Source: Flavobacterium notoginsengisoli
GTDB lineage: Bacteria; Bacteroidota; Bacteroidia; Flavobacteriales; Flavobacteriaceae
Reading direction: 5' to 3'
Length of the DNA: 64,000 bases
NCBI RefSeq assembly: GCF_014207905.1
Contig: NZ_JACHLB010000003.1
Coordinates: 538,547 to 602,546, forward strand
Of this stretch, positions 7,981 through 17,403 are shown one piece after another; position 1 is the stretch's first letter, and each line of letters starts with the position of its first letter. The notes under the pieces are model-generated. The model did no database searches. It saw nothing but the letters and a program-made list of their open reading frames with translations, and was not told the origin of the DNA. The position numbers and the translations under genes are program-made.

Positions 7981-9381
7981 TTAAAAGGCATTTTTATCTC
8001 CTTTTAAGGTTACAATTACAGTCAAAAAGCAAATTTTAATGTCTTTTATTAAGCTCCAACGTTGCACATATTCGATGTCTGTTGTAACGCGTCTTTTCAT
8101 ATCAGACACTTTTTTTGTTTCTCCACGCAGACCAGAAACCTGAGCCAAACCAGTAATTCCAGGTTTCACAAAATGACGAACCATAAAATTATTAATGTGG
8201 TCATTATAATCTGACGTATGTTTAATCATGTGCGGACGAGGTCCTACTACACTCATATTTCCAATCAAAACATTAAAGAACTGCGGCATTTCGTCTAAAC
8301 TTGTACGGCGAATAAATCTTCCAATTGGCGTAACCCTGCTATCGCCTTTTTGCGCTTGCTGAGCTTCATTGGCATTATCAACATACATGCTTCGAAATTT
8401 GTAACACCAAAAGCTTTGGTTCTTTTTTCCGGTTCTCATTTGTTTAAATAAAACTGGCCCTGGACTTTGTTTTTTAATGATAATAGCCAACAAAGGATAC
8501 AACCAAGACAAAATGAAAATGATAACCAAACTGCTAAATACAAGATCGAATATTCTCTTTGCTAATCTGTTGTATGCATTCTGTAAAGGCTCAAAACGAG
8601 GTTTTATAACATGAAAATTATTTAAATGGCTTGAGTTGAAATGCTTTTTTGAAATAGACGAAAAATCCGGCACAAATTTCAAACGCATACAATGCTTATC
8701 TCCAAGCTCAAAAAAATCATTCAGATCTGAAATAAAATCAGGTTTAGAAACAATATACAATTCATTAATATTATCTCTCGAAGCTTTGTCAATTCCTGCG
8801 CAAAGTGCCAAAGAGAAATCTTCATTATTGGTATATTCTTCAGACGAATTTTCATTTAAAATACCGACAAAATTGATAAAGAATGAATTGCTTTCTAAAT
8901 GAGAAGCCAATTCGATACTTGTCTTATTAAATCCCCAAATTGCTACTGTATATTGTTTAAAAACCCATCCTTTGATTTTTCCTATCACTAGAGTAAAAAG
9001 GATTCTAGACAATAAAAAGTAAGACAATAAGAAACTTAGCTGAATTAAATTTGCCTTCGTTCCAAAGAAATACAATACGTCGTCCTGAAAAATGAAAATA
9101 TATCCGTGCCATAAAACTCTTTGTGTAAAAAAAGCACGCCAGCTATTACGGAAAAATTCATCTAAACTAAAAAGAACGTCTACTCTATATAATTGAAAAT
9201 AAGTAACTGAAAACAACCAGCTTAAGATTGTAATAGGAATCATTTTATTTACAAATAAAGTATTCCAACCTACTTTCTCTTCAATCGCAAAATTCAAAAA
9301 TATAATTGTACCAAACACCATCGCAATCATATCGGCAATAGCACAACACATTATGAAAGTAAATTTATGTCTGTTTCGCAT
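7981..9381 (-). CDS. wcaJ: polyprenyl-phosphate sugar-1-phosphate transferase (WcaJ-like, initiating enzyme)
   Basis: A 466-residue inner-membrane enzyme that starts the repeat unit by moving a sugar-1-phosphate, probably glucose, onto undecaprenyl phosphate. It has four N-terminal membrane segments (about 1-130), a central NAD(P)-binding-like CoA-binding domain with VAIWGFNKTS, and a C-terminal bacterial transferase domain. The transferase domain includes KRIFDLVFSS, SPGPVLFKQ, YKFRSM, RRTSLDEMPQFFNVL and VGPRPH. This is the long PglC/WcaJ architecture. It overlaps the upstream VanZ-like gene by 17 bp, so the two are translationally linked. Donor specificity is inferred from family habit, not visible. 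Confidence 0.88.
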   Translation of the reverse strand: MRNRHKFTFIMCCAIADMIAMVFGTIIFLNFAIEEKVGWNTLFVNKMIPITILSWLFSVTYFQLYRVDVLFSLDEFFRNSWRAFFTQRVLWHGYIFIFQDDVLYFFGTKANLIQLSFLLSYFLLSRILFTLVIGKIKGWVFKQYTVAIWGFNKTSIELASHLESNSFFINFVGILNENSSEEYTNNEDFSLALCAGIDKASRDNINELYIVSKPDFISDLNDFFELGDKHCMRLKFVPDFSSISKKHFNSSHLNNFHVIKPRFEPLQNAYNRLAKRIFDLVFSSLVIIFILSWLYPLLAIIIKKQSPGPVLFKQMRTGKKNQSFWCYKFRSMYVDNANEAQQAQKGDSRVTPIGRFIRRTSLDEMPQFFNVLIGNMSVVGPRPHMIKHTSDYNDHINNFMVRHFVKPGITGLAQVSGLRGETKKVSDMKRRVTTDIEYVQRWSLIKDIKICFLTVIVTLKGDKNAF

Positions 9382-9781
9382 TTCTTATTTTTTTCAGTAA
9401 ATTATAACTTATCGCTCCTGTAAAACTTCCTATAACTCCGTAGAAAACATCCATTAAATCTGGACTTCTTCTTTGTATTACAAACTGTCCTCCTTCGGCT
9501 ACACACACTATTATTGCTGCAATAATTATATTCTGTATAAAATTTAAATTCTTATTATAATTTACATCTGATGCTCCTCTATGCTCTGTATATATTTCTA
9601 ATAAAAAGCCAACAGCAAAAAAAGGAACAGCAGTACGCAAATTGTAATAATGGTTACTCCAGTTCAAAAGCCATCTTGGTAAATAAGTTTCACTTGACAA
9701 ACTTGGATCTGAGAGCCAAGAGAAATAAAACACAATCCCGATAACTGTTAGCAATAGCACTAGAACTATTTTATTAAACAT
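9365..9781 (-). CDS. VanZ-like membrane protein
   Basis: A 138-residue protein with four hydrophobic segments. Its C-terminal half has the VanZ signature RRSPDLMDVFYGVIGSFTG, where an R-x-x-D-l-x-D-v motif precedes a Gly-rich membrane helix. VanZ-like proteins are common in exopolysaccharide loci, but their biochemical role there is unknown. It sits between wzc and the initiating transferase and overlaps the latter by 17 bp, so it is probably an accessory of export or initiation. Confidence 0.78.
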   Translation of the reverse strand: MFNKIVLVLLLTVIGIVFYFSWLSDPSLSSETYLPRWLLNWSNHYYNLRTAVPFFAVGFLLEIYTEHRGASDVNYNKNLNFIQNIIIAAIIVCVAEGGQFVIQRRSPDLMDVFYGVIGSFTGAISYNLLKKIRNAKQT

Positions 9782-9830
9782 TTTTTATTATTAAATTTTA
9801 GTAAATAAGCTTTAGGTAAAAACTCTTTTT

Positions 9831-12170
9831 TTAGGCCTCTTTTACTTTAAGGCTTTTTTTATACCAAGGCTTCTTTGCTTTCGCTTCTTCATATTTGTAG
9901 CCGTAGCTTGCGCCATAACCATAACCGTATGAAGATTTTACATTTACTCCGTTTATAAGAATCCCAACATTTTTTAGTTGTTCTTTTTTAATGAAATTAT
10001 TTGCCTGAACCAGATTGCTCTTCTCCGTATAATCATATTTTACGACAAATACTGTTACATCTGCCAAATGGCTAAAGTTTAGCGTATCTGATACAATTTG
10101 CACTGGAGCGCTATCTAAAATTATATAATCATAAAGCCCTCTTGCCTCTTCAATCAATGTTTCAAAATTAGAATTGGTGATCAATTGCGAAGGATTTGGA
10201 GGAGTTTCTCCTGCAAATAAAACATCTAGACTTTGTGAAAAATTATTGTCTTTTTGCAAAAACTCTTTCCAATCGTCGGTTTTGTTTGCTAAGAAATCTG
10301 AAAGTCCAAAAGCACGTCTATCAATACTAAAATAATCATGCAGTTGCGGATTTCTTAAATCGACACCAATCAATAATACTTTTTTATTAAGGTTGCTAAT
10401 TGTAATCGCGTTATGAAAAGCACAAAATGATTTTCCTTCTCCTTGAATAGCCGAAGTATACAATATAACGTTTCCTTTGCTTTCCTTTTTTCTTGGTAAT
10501 AAGTAAGATACATTTGAAACTAACGCTCGAGAGGCTTCTGCAATCATAGAACGTGAAGTTGCTGTATTGTCTAACTTATCATTTGTTTTGATTAAAGGAA
10601 TATGTCCTAAAATCGGAATATTGGTAAGCACTTTCTCAATATCGTCTTCATTGTGTATTTTGTTGTCAAAATACAAGAGTAAATACGTAATTCCGAATGG
10701 AAGTAGCAACGCAAATAAAAACGAACCAAGCATGAATACTTTTGGCTGAGGGAAAATCGCAGAATAATTAGTTTCTGGCGCATTTAACGTTTTTAAATTT
10801 GACTCTAAAATAGCTCCATTTAAAACGGCCTCTTCTCTCTTTTGCAATAAGGCAACATAAGTTTCTTCTTTAAGCGTAAGGTTGCTATTGATGTTTCCTA
10901 AAACTTTATCTTTTGTTGGAATACTTTTTACTTTAGCATCTACAGCACTTTGTTCTGCTCTGTTAACTCTACTATTTTGATTCAGATAATTTAAATATCC
11001 TTCTAATGTATTTAATAACTCTTGTTTTTGAACTTTTAACTGAGTCATTAAACTAATGTAAGCAGGATTATTTTTTTGAGCTCTCTCTAAAATCAACTGG
11101 CTGTCTAAAATTTTTGCATTATAGGCTAGAAGCATTTGATTTACAGACGGAGATTCTAAGTTATAACCTGTTCCTAAAGTTTGAGTAGGTCCTGCTTGTC
11201 TAATATCGTTAAGTGCAAAACTAGCCAGAGAGACTTGTTTCTCGTTATTAGAAGAGCTTTCCTTTTTTTGGCTTCTATCGGCAGTTTGTTCAACAATATA
11301 GTTGTCCATTACACCGATATCGTTGTTTTGCAAGTATTTTTCTTTTACGCTTTCGATCGAATCTTTTTCTTTCGTGAAATTTTTTATCCTTTGATTTAAA
11401 TAAGAAACAGTATTTCTAAATACTTTTTGCTTATTTAAAACAATGCTTTTGTCTAATAAAACAATAATTTCACTTAAAATTTTTCTTGAACGATCTGGAC
11501 TTACACTCACATGACTAAGCTCTATTACTCCTTTTGCTTTTTCATCTGCTACCACAAAAAGAGAAGATTTTAAATCTTTTAAAGCTACCGCAGTTGGTTG
11601 CATTACTACTTTATATTCACTTTCAAAAAAGGCAGAAGGATTCTTTTTTGCCTTTGCCGATAATTGAATTTTAAATGGCAAACCTTCAACAGCTTCAGTT
11701 CCTTTATATCCTTTTACGTTCCAAGTTTTTTCAGTTGCAGGTTCTGTTACAACAAAGCCATCATTATTTACTTTAATTTCATAAGTAGCTTCTGGAAGAG
11801 AATCTTTAGAAACGGTTGGTATTAATGCAAAAGGAACTTCATTTACGTAATTGTTTTGTACCGTATATACCTTTTCGAAATAAGAAAAGTTTAAGTTCAA
11901 TTTCTTTACAACATCCAATAAAAATTCGTTTGAAGTAATTAGTCGAATTTCATCTTCCAAATTATCTTCACTGCTTTTTTCAGCTGTACTTATTGTAATT
12001 ATTTTTGTTTTGTCTTCTTGTTTTTTGTCGAACAAAATCGTAGCTGAAGTTTCGTAAGTAGATGGCGTTATTTTAATAAAAATATAAGCTGCACCCACAA
12101 ATACTATTAAACTTAGTACAAACCAAGGCCAATATCTCAAATACTTTACAAGTTCTTTTTTGAAATCCAT
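9831..12170 (-). CDS. wzc: polysaccharide co-polymerase / tyrosine autokinase (Wzc)
   Basis: A 779-residue inner-membrane protein that controls chain length and export together with Wza. It begins with a Wzz domain and membrane helix (WFVLSLIVFVGAAYIFI), continues with a long periplasmic coiled-coil part (about 60-490), and has a second helix near residue 500. The cytoplasmic BY-kinase domain has Walker A AIQGEGKSF near residue 577, a second nucleotide motif in LLIGVDLRNPQ, and Walker B in YIILDSAP. The tail has a tyrosine cluster (SYGYGYGASYGYKY) as autophosphorylation sites. No Wzb-type phosphatase gene is seen in the window. Confidence 0.93.
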   Translation of the reverse strand: MDFKKELVKYLRYWPWFVLSLIVFVGAAYIFIKITPSTYETSATILFDKKQEDKTKIITISTAEKSSEDNLEDEIRLITSNEFLLDVVKKLNLNFSYFEKVYTVQNNYVNEVPFALIPTVSKDSLPEATYEIKVNNDGFVVTEPATEKTWNVKGYKGTEAVEGLPFKIQLSAKAKKNPSAFFESEYKVVMQPTAVALKDLKSSLFVVADEKAKGVIELSHVSVSPDRSRKILSEIIVLLDKSIVLNKQKVFRNTVSYLNQRIKNFTKEKDSIESVKEKYLQNNDIGVMDNYIVEQTADRSQKKESSSNNEKQVSLASFALNDIRQAGPTQTLGTGYNLESPSVNQMLLAYNAKILDSQLILERAQKNNPAYISLMTQLKVQKQELLNTLEGYLNYLNQNSRVNRAEQSAVDAKVKSIPTKDKVLGNINSNLTLKEETYVALLQKREEAVLNGAILESNLKTLNAPETNYSAIFPQPKVFMLGSFLFALLLPFGITYLLLYFDNKIHNEDDIEKVLTNIPILGHIPLIKTNDKLDNTATSRSMIAEASRALVSNVSYLLPRKKESKGNVILYTSAIQGEGKSFCAFHNAITISNLNKKVLLIGVDLRNPQLHDYFSIDRRAFGLSDFLANKTDDWKEFLQKDNNFSQSLDVLFAGETPPNPSQLITNSNFETLIEEARGLYDYIILDSAPVQIVSDTLNFSHLADVTVFVVKYDYTEKSNLVQANNFIKKEQLKNVGILINGVNVKSSYGYGYGASYGYKYEEAKAKKPWYKKSLKVKEA

Positions 12171-12259
12171 AATTATCTAATTAAATACAGTCGAATTAAT
12201 AACAATAAGTAAATTCTAATTCTGAAATACTTATACAATCTTTTTATACTCTTCCCTTT

Positions 12260-13027
12260 CTATTGAGCAATAACAATAATCAAAGCCGAAAGCGATGCTA
12301 CTATTCCTAACAATTGAATTGGATCTTTAATAAGTCCTCCACTATTTGCTTTTAGCTTATTTGGAGTTACCACAATTACATCATTTTGTCTGATTCTAAA
12401 GTTCGGATTAGACATCCAAGAAGCTGTTGTCAGGTCAATGTGATACACCAAACGTTTTCCGTCTACTTCTCTAATCAGTTTAATATCTTTTCGAATGGCT
12501 GAATAAGTTAAATCTCTCGCCATTCCGATTGCATCAAGCAAACTGATTGATTCTTCACTAAAAGGAATTACACCTGGAGCATTAACTTCTCCTAAAATGG
12601 TAAATTTGTTGTTAAGTACTCGAACCTGAACAGTAGGATTTACCAAGTAGTTCTCATTTATCAAGCGTTCTTTTATTTTAATTTCTGCATTAGCTGGTGT
12701 TAGTCCACCTACTTTTACTTCATTCAAAATAGGCATCATAATAGTTCCTTGCGGATTAACCAGATAACCAGACAATCTCATCATATCAACTGAATTTTGT
12801 GCCCCTGTTGTTCCACTATTCATATTGAAAGGTGCTGCTACTACAGGGTTTAAATCACCAATGTCGATTTTTAAGATATCATTAGGCTGGATTTTAGGCG
12901 ATGTATAAGTTAGGGTCGAATTTGCATAACTATCTAAATCCTGCAAATACAACATTTGTTTTCTGGTAGTACAAGACCCCAACATAAATAAAAGCGATAA
13001 AATAATAGGAAAGAAAAATTTCTTCAT
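12260..13027 (-). CDS. wza: outer-membrane polysaccharide export lipoprotein (Wza)
   Basis: A protein of about 255 residues forming the outer-membrane polysaccharide export channel. A lipoprotein signal ends in LFMLGSC, with the lipobox Cys about 18 residues from the chosen start, which is why the ATG at 13027 is preferred over the one at 13060. The poly-export domain begins at IQPNDILKIDIGDL, and SLBB-type repeats follow (FTILGEVNAPGVIPF, NDVIVVTPNK). The C-terminus has a short hydrophobic segment (LLGIVASLSALIIVIAQ), matching the helical pore end of shorter Bacteroidota Wza proteins. It lies 89 bp before wzc. Confidence 0.9.
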   Translation of the reverse strand: MKKFFFPIILSLLFMLGSCTTRKQMLYLQDLDSYANSTLTYTSPKIQPNDILKIDIGDLNPVVAAPFNMNSGTTGAQNSVDMMRLSGYLVNPQGTIMMPILNEVKVGGLTPANAEIKIKERLINENYLVNPTVQVRVLNNKFTILGEVNAPGVIPFSEESISLLDAIGMARDLTYSAIRKDIKLIREVDGKRLVYHIDLTTASWMSNPNFRIRQNDVIVVTPNKLKANSGGLIKDPIQLLGIVASLSALIIVIAQ

Positions 13028-13067
13028 GTTAACGGTGTATATATTAATATTTTTTATCACTTAAGAA

Positions 13068-13814
13068 TTATTGAACTATGTACTGTCTTAAAGCAAGACT
13101 TTTTTTAAGAAATACTGCTTGTGCTGCCGTCAATCCGTGATACTTATAGATTTTGTAGTCTTCATTTAAAACTTTCAATGCTGTTTTAAAACTGGTACTC
13201 ATGCCTCCCATTCTCATCTTAACGATATACTTGTCGATGTAACTCATCTTGATTTTATACTTGTACAGATAGCGAAGTAAAAATTCTGTATCTGAAGCTA
13301 TTTTAAAATCAAGGTTATACAAACCATGTTTGTCAATTATACTCTTTTTCAAGTAAACGGTTGGGTGTAAAGGTAACCAGCCTCCTTTTACTTTCTTAAG
13401 GCTAAAGACACCACCAATTCTGTCACGCACTAAACGCTCGTCCGAATCATTGGTTACATAAACTCCATCTCCATAAATACCCTCTATACTAGAATCAGTA
13501 CTAAAACGAGCAGCAATTCTCGAAATCGCTTTTGTATCATAGAATTCATCATCAGAATGCATTAAACCAATTACATCTCCAGTTGCGAGTTTCAACCCTT
13601 TGTTTATTGCATCATACATACCTTTATCTGGCTCAGAAATATATTGGCTTATTCTGTCTCGGTAAGACTCAATTACTGATTGTGTTCCATCTTTAGAATT
13701 GCCATCAATTATGATATATTCTATGTCATGATAATTTTGAGACAACACACTTTTGATCGCTTTTTCTATAGTAGCTTTTCTGTTGTAACATACTGTGATA
13801 ATAGTGATTCTCAT
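13068..13814 (-). CDS. family 2 glycosyltransferase
   Basis: A 248-residue GT-A fold transferase of the WcaA type. The N-terminus is ITIITVCYNRKATIEKAI, the nucleotide-binding part is YIIIDGNSKDGTQ, and a DDEFYD region carries the metal-binding aspartates (HSDDEF). A conserved LHPTVYLKK segment follows. It adds a sugar to the lipid-linked repeat unit on the cytoplasmic face; donor and acceptor are not predictable. It is the first gene of the wza-wzc-wcaJ block and follows a 199-bp gap containing the shared palindrome. Confidence 0.85.
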   Translation of the reverse strand: MRITIITVCYNRKATIEKAIKSVLSQNYHDIEYIIIDGNSKDGTQSVIESYRDRISQYISEPDKGMYDAINKGLKLATGDVIGLMHSDDEFYDTKAISRIAARFSTDSSIEGIYGDGVYVTNDSDERLVRDRIGGVFSLKKVKGGWLPLHPTVYLKKSIIDKHGLYNLDFKIASDTEFLLRYLYKYKIKMSYIDKYIVKMRMGGMSTSFKTALKVLNEDYKIYKYHGLTAAQAVFLKKSLALRQYIVQ

Positions 13815-13944
13815 AATAATTACATTTTAAAGTAAATGTTTTTCATAATTTCAAGGTAAAACTAAAACAAAAGAACGCCACTAGAAAAACTTCTCGACGA
13901 AGCGCCACAATCCTCGTTAAAACCCAAATTTTAGTATATTGATG

Positions 13945-13957
13945 TCCTTAATAAGGA
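13945..13957. promoter_or_regulatory. palindrome TCCTTAATAAGGA, copy 1
   Basis: A 13-bp palindrome in the gap between the UDP-xylose synthase gene and the GT2 gene that begins the export block. A 20-bp string around it (13942-13961) is identical to one at 32923-32942. Read in the direction of the downstream genes the core is CCTTATTAAGG, 131 bp before the GT2 start. It is a candidate operator or leader element. The rest of the 13815-14013 gap shows a short GAAG/CTTC hairpin and nothing else. Confidence 0.55.
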
Positions 13958-14013
13958 AATTGTAAAAAAAGAAAAGAGTCTAAAGTGATACTCTCTATTT
14001 TACAAAAAGATGT

Positions 14014-14958
14014 TTATTGATTTAACAATAATTGGTCAAAATAGTTAATGGTAGTAACCAAACCTTCTTTTAACTGTATCTTAGGTTCCCACCCATTTAA
14101 TTTGCTTTTAGCCAAAGTAATATCTGGCTGTCTTTGCTTCGGATCGTCTTGTGGAAGTTCTAAATGAATGATTTTCGATTTAGAATTTGTTAATTCAATA
14201 ACAGCTTGGGCCAACTCTAACATTGTAAACTCATTTGGATTACCCAAATTTACTGGTCCTAGAAATGCAGGATCAGAATTCATCATTCTCACCATTCCTT
14301 CCACTAAATCATCAACGTATTGAAAAGAACGAGTTTGCAGTCCGTCTCCAAAAATCGTAATATCTTTTCCTTGCAAAGCCTGTACAATAAAATTAGAAAC
14401 TACTCTTCCGTCTGCCGGATTCATATTAGGACCGTAGGTATTAAATATTCTGATGATTTTAATAGCCACTTTGTTTTGATTGTGATAATCCATAAATAAT
14501 GTTTCAGCACAACGTTTTCCTTCATCGTAGCAAGAACGAATACCAATCGGATTTACATGTCCCCAATAATGTTCTGGCTGAGGATGCACAAGAGGATCAC
14601 CATAAACTTCACTTGTACTGGCTTGCAAAACTTTTGCATTAACACGTTTGGCTAATCCTAAAACATTTATTGCTCCCATTACAGAAGTTTTGATTGTTTT
14701 AATCGGATTATATTGGTAATGTACTGGAGATGCCGGACAAGCAAGATTGTAAATCTCATCAACCTCAGCATAATATGGTTCTGTAATATCGTGTCGAACC
14801 ATTTCAAAATAAGGATTATCCAGCAGTTCTATAATATTAGATTTGGCTCCTGTGAAGTAGTTATCTAGGCATATTACTTCATTTCCTTCATTTAGTAATC
14901 TTTTGCACAAATGTGAACCCACAAATCCAGCTCCACCGGTTATCAATATTCTTTTCAT
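14014..14958 (-). CDS. uxs: UDP-glucuronate decarboxylase (UDP-xylose synthase)
   Basis: A 314-residue short-chain dehydrogenase of the extended type that converts UDP-glucuronate to UDP-xylose. It has the NAD motif GGAGFVG near the start, the STSEVYGD segment, and the family-diagnostic SCYDEGKR with catalytic Tyr144 and Lys148. RSFQYVDDL and the sugar-binding [14 protein letters not shown] segment follow. The YDEGKR form separates this family from dTDP-glucose dehydratases. The UDP-glucose dehydrogenase gene of the same locus (27501-28913) would supply its substrate. It lies 1 bp from the next gene. Confidence 0.88.
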   Translation of the reverse strand: MKRILITGGAGFVGSHLCKRLLNEGNEVICLDNYFTGAKSNIIELLDNPYFEMVRHDITEPYYAEVDEIYNLACPASPVHYQYNPIKTIKTSVMGAINVLGLAKRVNAKVLQASTSEVYGDPLVHPQPEHYWGHVNPIGIRSCYDEGKRCAETLFMDYHNQNKVAIKIIRIFNTYGPNMNPADGRVVSNFIVQALQGKDITIFGDGLQTRSFQYVDDLVEGMVRMMNSDPAFLGPVNLGNPNEFTMLELAQAVIELTNSKSKIIHLELPQDDPKQRQPDITLAKSKLNGWEPKIQLKEGLVTTINYFDQLLLNQ

Positions 14959-14959
14959 A

Positions 14960-15784
14960 TTAGTTTATATTATTTTTGATTGAATCTACTTTGGTTTGAA
15001 TTTGAAAAAAATAATGCGACTTAAAACGTGCCAGATAAAATCCTTCTTTGCCATCTAGAAATCCTAATTTTAGAAAATAGGCTCCAAGAAAATAAACCGC
15101 AGGAAGTAAACCTGTATTTAAAAGACCGTACTTAATTTTTTGGTTAAAAGAAAGCACTTCGTTTTTTGATTTCTTCAACTGAAGATATCGTTGAGCTTCC
15201 CAAGAAGAATAGGCATTGTGTTTGGCTATATAATGTTCTAAGTTTTTAAAGTCTTTATGAACAACTTTAGATTTTATGATACCAACTTTTCCTTCTATAA
15301 TAGGATGTTCATGCACTTCCATATCTAAATGACTCCATAAGTCTTCTTCAATTTTTTCGTAAGCTCCTTTAGATTTCTTAAAAAGAGCTGACTTTTGAAA
15401 ACCATAACCATATTTTAGTTTTCTTCCCATAAAATAGTTTTCAAACTGAATGGTAAATCCATTGTAATTTGGATCTAATGTTTTTACTGCAACCTCATCA
15501 ACAAATGCTTCGGTTACAAATTCATCTGCATCCAAAAACAAAATCCATTCATGGCGAAGGTTTCCATTTTGGAGTGTCCAATTGCGCTTCTTAGGAAATT
15601 TTCCATTCCACTGAAATTGTAGTACTTCTGCTCCCATTTCGGTTGCAATAGCAATAGTATCATCAGTACTGCCAGAATCTACCACAATAATTTGATCAAA
15701 TCGTTTTAATTTATCTAAGCAAGACGGTAAATTAAGCGCTTCGTTTTTAACAGAAACAACTACGGTAATTGGAATTTTATTCAA
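14960..15784 (-). CDS. family 2 glycosyltransferase, WaaE/KdtX-like
   Basis: A 274-residue GT2 enzyme with [29 protein letters not shown] and [11 protein letters not shown], the DxD-type metal site. The region [16 protein letters not shown] and the later HEHP motif match the WaaE-like branch that acts on lipopolysaccharide core or polysaccharide repeat units. A C-terminal hydrophobic stretch ([16 protein letters not shown]) suggests membrane association. It overlaps the acetyltransferase gene by 8 bp. Confidence 0.85.
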   Translation of the reverse strand: MNKIPITVVVSVKNEALNLPSCLDKLKRFDQIIVVDSGSTDDTIAIATEMGAEVLQFQWNGKFPKKRNWTLQNGNLRHEWILFLDADEFVTEAFVDEVAVKTLDPNYNGFTIQFENYFMGRKLKYGYGFQKSALFKKSKGAYEKIEEDLWSHLDMEVHEHPIIEGKVGIIKSKVVHKDFKNLEHYIAKHNAYSSWEAQRYLQLKKSKNEVLSFNQKIKYGLLNTGLLPAVYFLGAYFLKLGFLDGKEGFYLARFKSHYFFQIQTKVDSIKNNIN

Positions 15785-16331
15785 AGCTTCTAGATTTTAT
15801 AAGTTTAGCGGGATTTCCCCCAACAATAGTATTTTTTTCTACATCTTTAATTACAGCAGAGCGAGCAGCTACAACTGCATGATTTTCTATATTTATTCCT
15901 GGCGCAATAAAAGCATCTGCTGCTACCCAAACACCATCGCCAATAGTAATTGGTTTTAATATTAGCGGAAAATCTTTCTGAGTATAATCATGAGTAGAGG
16001 CACACAAATACGTTTTTTGTGAAATTATAGTGTTAGAACCAATGGTTATTTTCCCTTGATTATAACAATCTACTTGTGGGCCAAGGCTTGAGTTTTTACC
16101 AATTTCTAAATTCCATGGAGCCCAGATTTTTACCGATGCATAAACATTGGTTGTCCAATCTATTTTTGCTCCAAAACATTTTAAAACAAGAACTCTCCAT
16201 TTGATGCATAATCTAGAAGCAAACGGACGGAATAAAATTAGTCGGGCAAAATTCCAGATTAGTCTTGAAATTTTGTTTTTTAAACTAAAAGAATGGCTGT
16301 AAGTTGATAAATCCACAATATTATTAGTCAA
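15777..16331 (-). CDS. WcaF-like putative acetyltransferase
   Basis: A 184-residue left-handed beta-helix (hexapeptide repeat) acyltransferase. The C-terminal half has isoleucine/valine hexapeptides with the loop CASTHDYTQKDFPL and a late GGNPAKLIKSR, typical of the WcaF colanic-acid acetyltransferase group. It is expected to O-acetylate a sugar of the repeat unit using acetyl-CoA. It overlaps genes on both sides (8 bp each), showing tight translational coupling within the operon. Confidence 0.83.
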   Translation of the reverse strand: MTNNIVDLSTYSHSFSLKNKISRLIWNFARLILFRPFASRLCIKWRVLVLKCFGAKIDWTTNVYASVKIWAPWNLEIGKNSSLGPQVDCYNQGKITIGSNTIISQKTYLCASTHDYTQKDFPLILKPITIGDGVWVAADAFIAPGINIENHAVVAARSAVIKDVEKNTIVGGNPAKLIKSRSFE

Positions 16332-17403
16332 GTGTTTTTTTATATAAATCGCTTATTTTACAAGCTACAGATCGAATTTCATATTTTTCTGTAACCAATT
16401 TTCTTCCTTTCTCGCCCATAATTTGAAGTTCATGGGCAGGAGTCTTAATTATTTTGGCAATAATATTTTCTAGATTAGAAACCGATAAGTTAATCCACCA
16501 TCCGCATTCGTGAATTTCCAAATCTTCCCAAGGAGTTCCTTGAGTCGTTACTACGGGAACACCTATTGCTAGTGCCTCTGCAACCACAATTCCAAAATTT
16601 TCACTGTGTGTTGGCAAAATCATTACATCTGCAGAACGAAGAAAATCCCATTTTTCCTGCCCATATTTGGCACCAACAAAGTTTACGTTTTTAAGATCTC
16701 TAGCACTTTGGTTTAAATTTTCGATATAATTCTCATCACCATTTCCGGCAATTTCTAAAACCCAACCATTTGTGTTAGAATTACGCCAAGCTTCTAGCAG
16801 CAATTCGACTCCTTTTTTAGGGTGAATTCTAGACAGAAAAACTATTCTTTTTGTTCCATAGTCTTTCTTCATTCCCTTGATATCATTCAAATCAATACCG
16901 TTCGGAATAATATGAATTGGCGTTTTAAAACCTAAATACTGTATATTTAAAGCTTCCATTTCTGCAGTGGTGTGCAGACATTTTGCTCTCTGAATAGCTT
17001 TTCTTTGATACAAAAACAATCCTAATCTTTTCTTCCATGAATTTTGAGCCATAATCCAAGGCTCTAACATTCCGTGCGGAGATAGAATCACTTTGATTCC
17101 CAACTCTTGTGCTTTTTTCTGAAAACCCCAATTTTGCGGACTCCATATCCCATTTATATGAACAATATCTGGTTTTTCGGCAAGTAAGAAAGAACGAAAT
17201 TCATTAAGCATTGAAAACCATCTTAAAACACTGGTCTCAAAAAATTTTATTTTGACACCTTTAATATCTATCGGATTGGCAGATCTGCCAGTTGCTACAA
17301 TAACTTCAATATGATTTTTAAGTTCTGAACCTAACAATCTCATGTATTCTGAAGTGCCTCCCTCTTTCTTATCAATTCCGGCAATAAAATGGACTACTTT
17401 CAT
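16324..17403 (-). CDS. family 4 glycosyltransferase
   Basis: A 359-residue GT-B enzyme. The N-terminal domain starts MKVVHFIAGIDKKEGGTSEYMRLL and the middle has SPHGMLEPW. The C-terminal domain has RIVFLSRIHPKKGVELLLEAW and the retaining signature HSENFGIVVAEALAIGVPVVTT. It uses a nucleotide sugar to extend the lipid-linked oligosaccharide. It overlaps its neighbours by 8 bp and 4 bp (ATGA type). Confidence 0.87.
   Translation of the reverse strand: MKVVHFIAGIDKKEGGTSEYMRLLGSELKNHIEVIVATGRSANPIDIKGVKIKFFETSVLRWFSMLNEFRSFLLAEKPDIVHINGIWSPQNWGFQKKAQELGIKVILSPHGMLEPWIMAQNSWKKRLGLFLYQRKAIQRAKCLHTTAEMEALNIQYLGFKTPIHIIPNGIDLNDIKGMKKDYGTKRIVFLSRIHPKKGVELLLEAWRNSNTNGWVLEIAGNGDENYIENLNQSARDLKNVNFVGAKYGQEKWDFLRSADVMILPTHSENFGIVVAEALAIGVPVVTTQGTPWEDLEIHECGWWINLSVSNLENIIAKIIKTPAHELQIMGEKGRKLVTEKYEIRSVACKISDLYKKTLD

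Noticed and set aside
13890..13903. CTTCTCGACGAAG hairpin as a terminator in the export-block leader
   Set aside because: Only a 4-bp stem with a weak T-run on the minus strand; too unstable to call.
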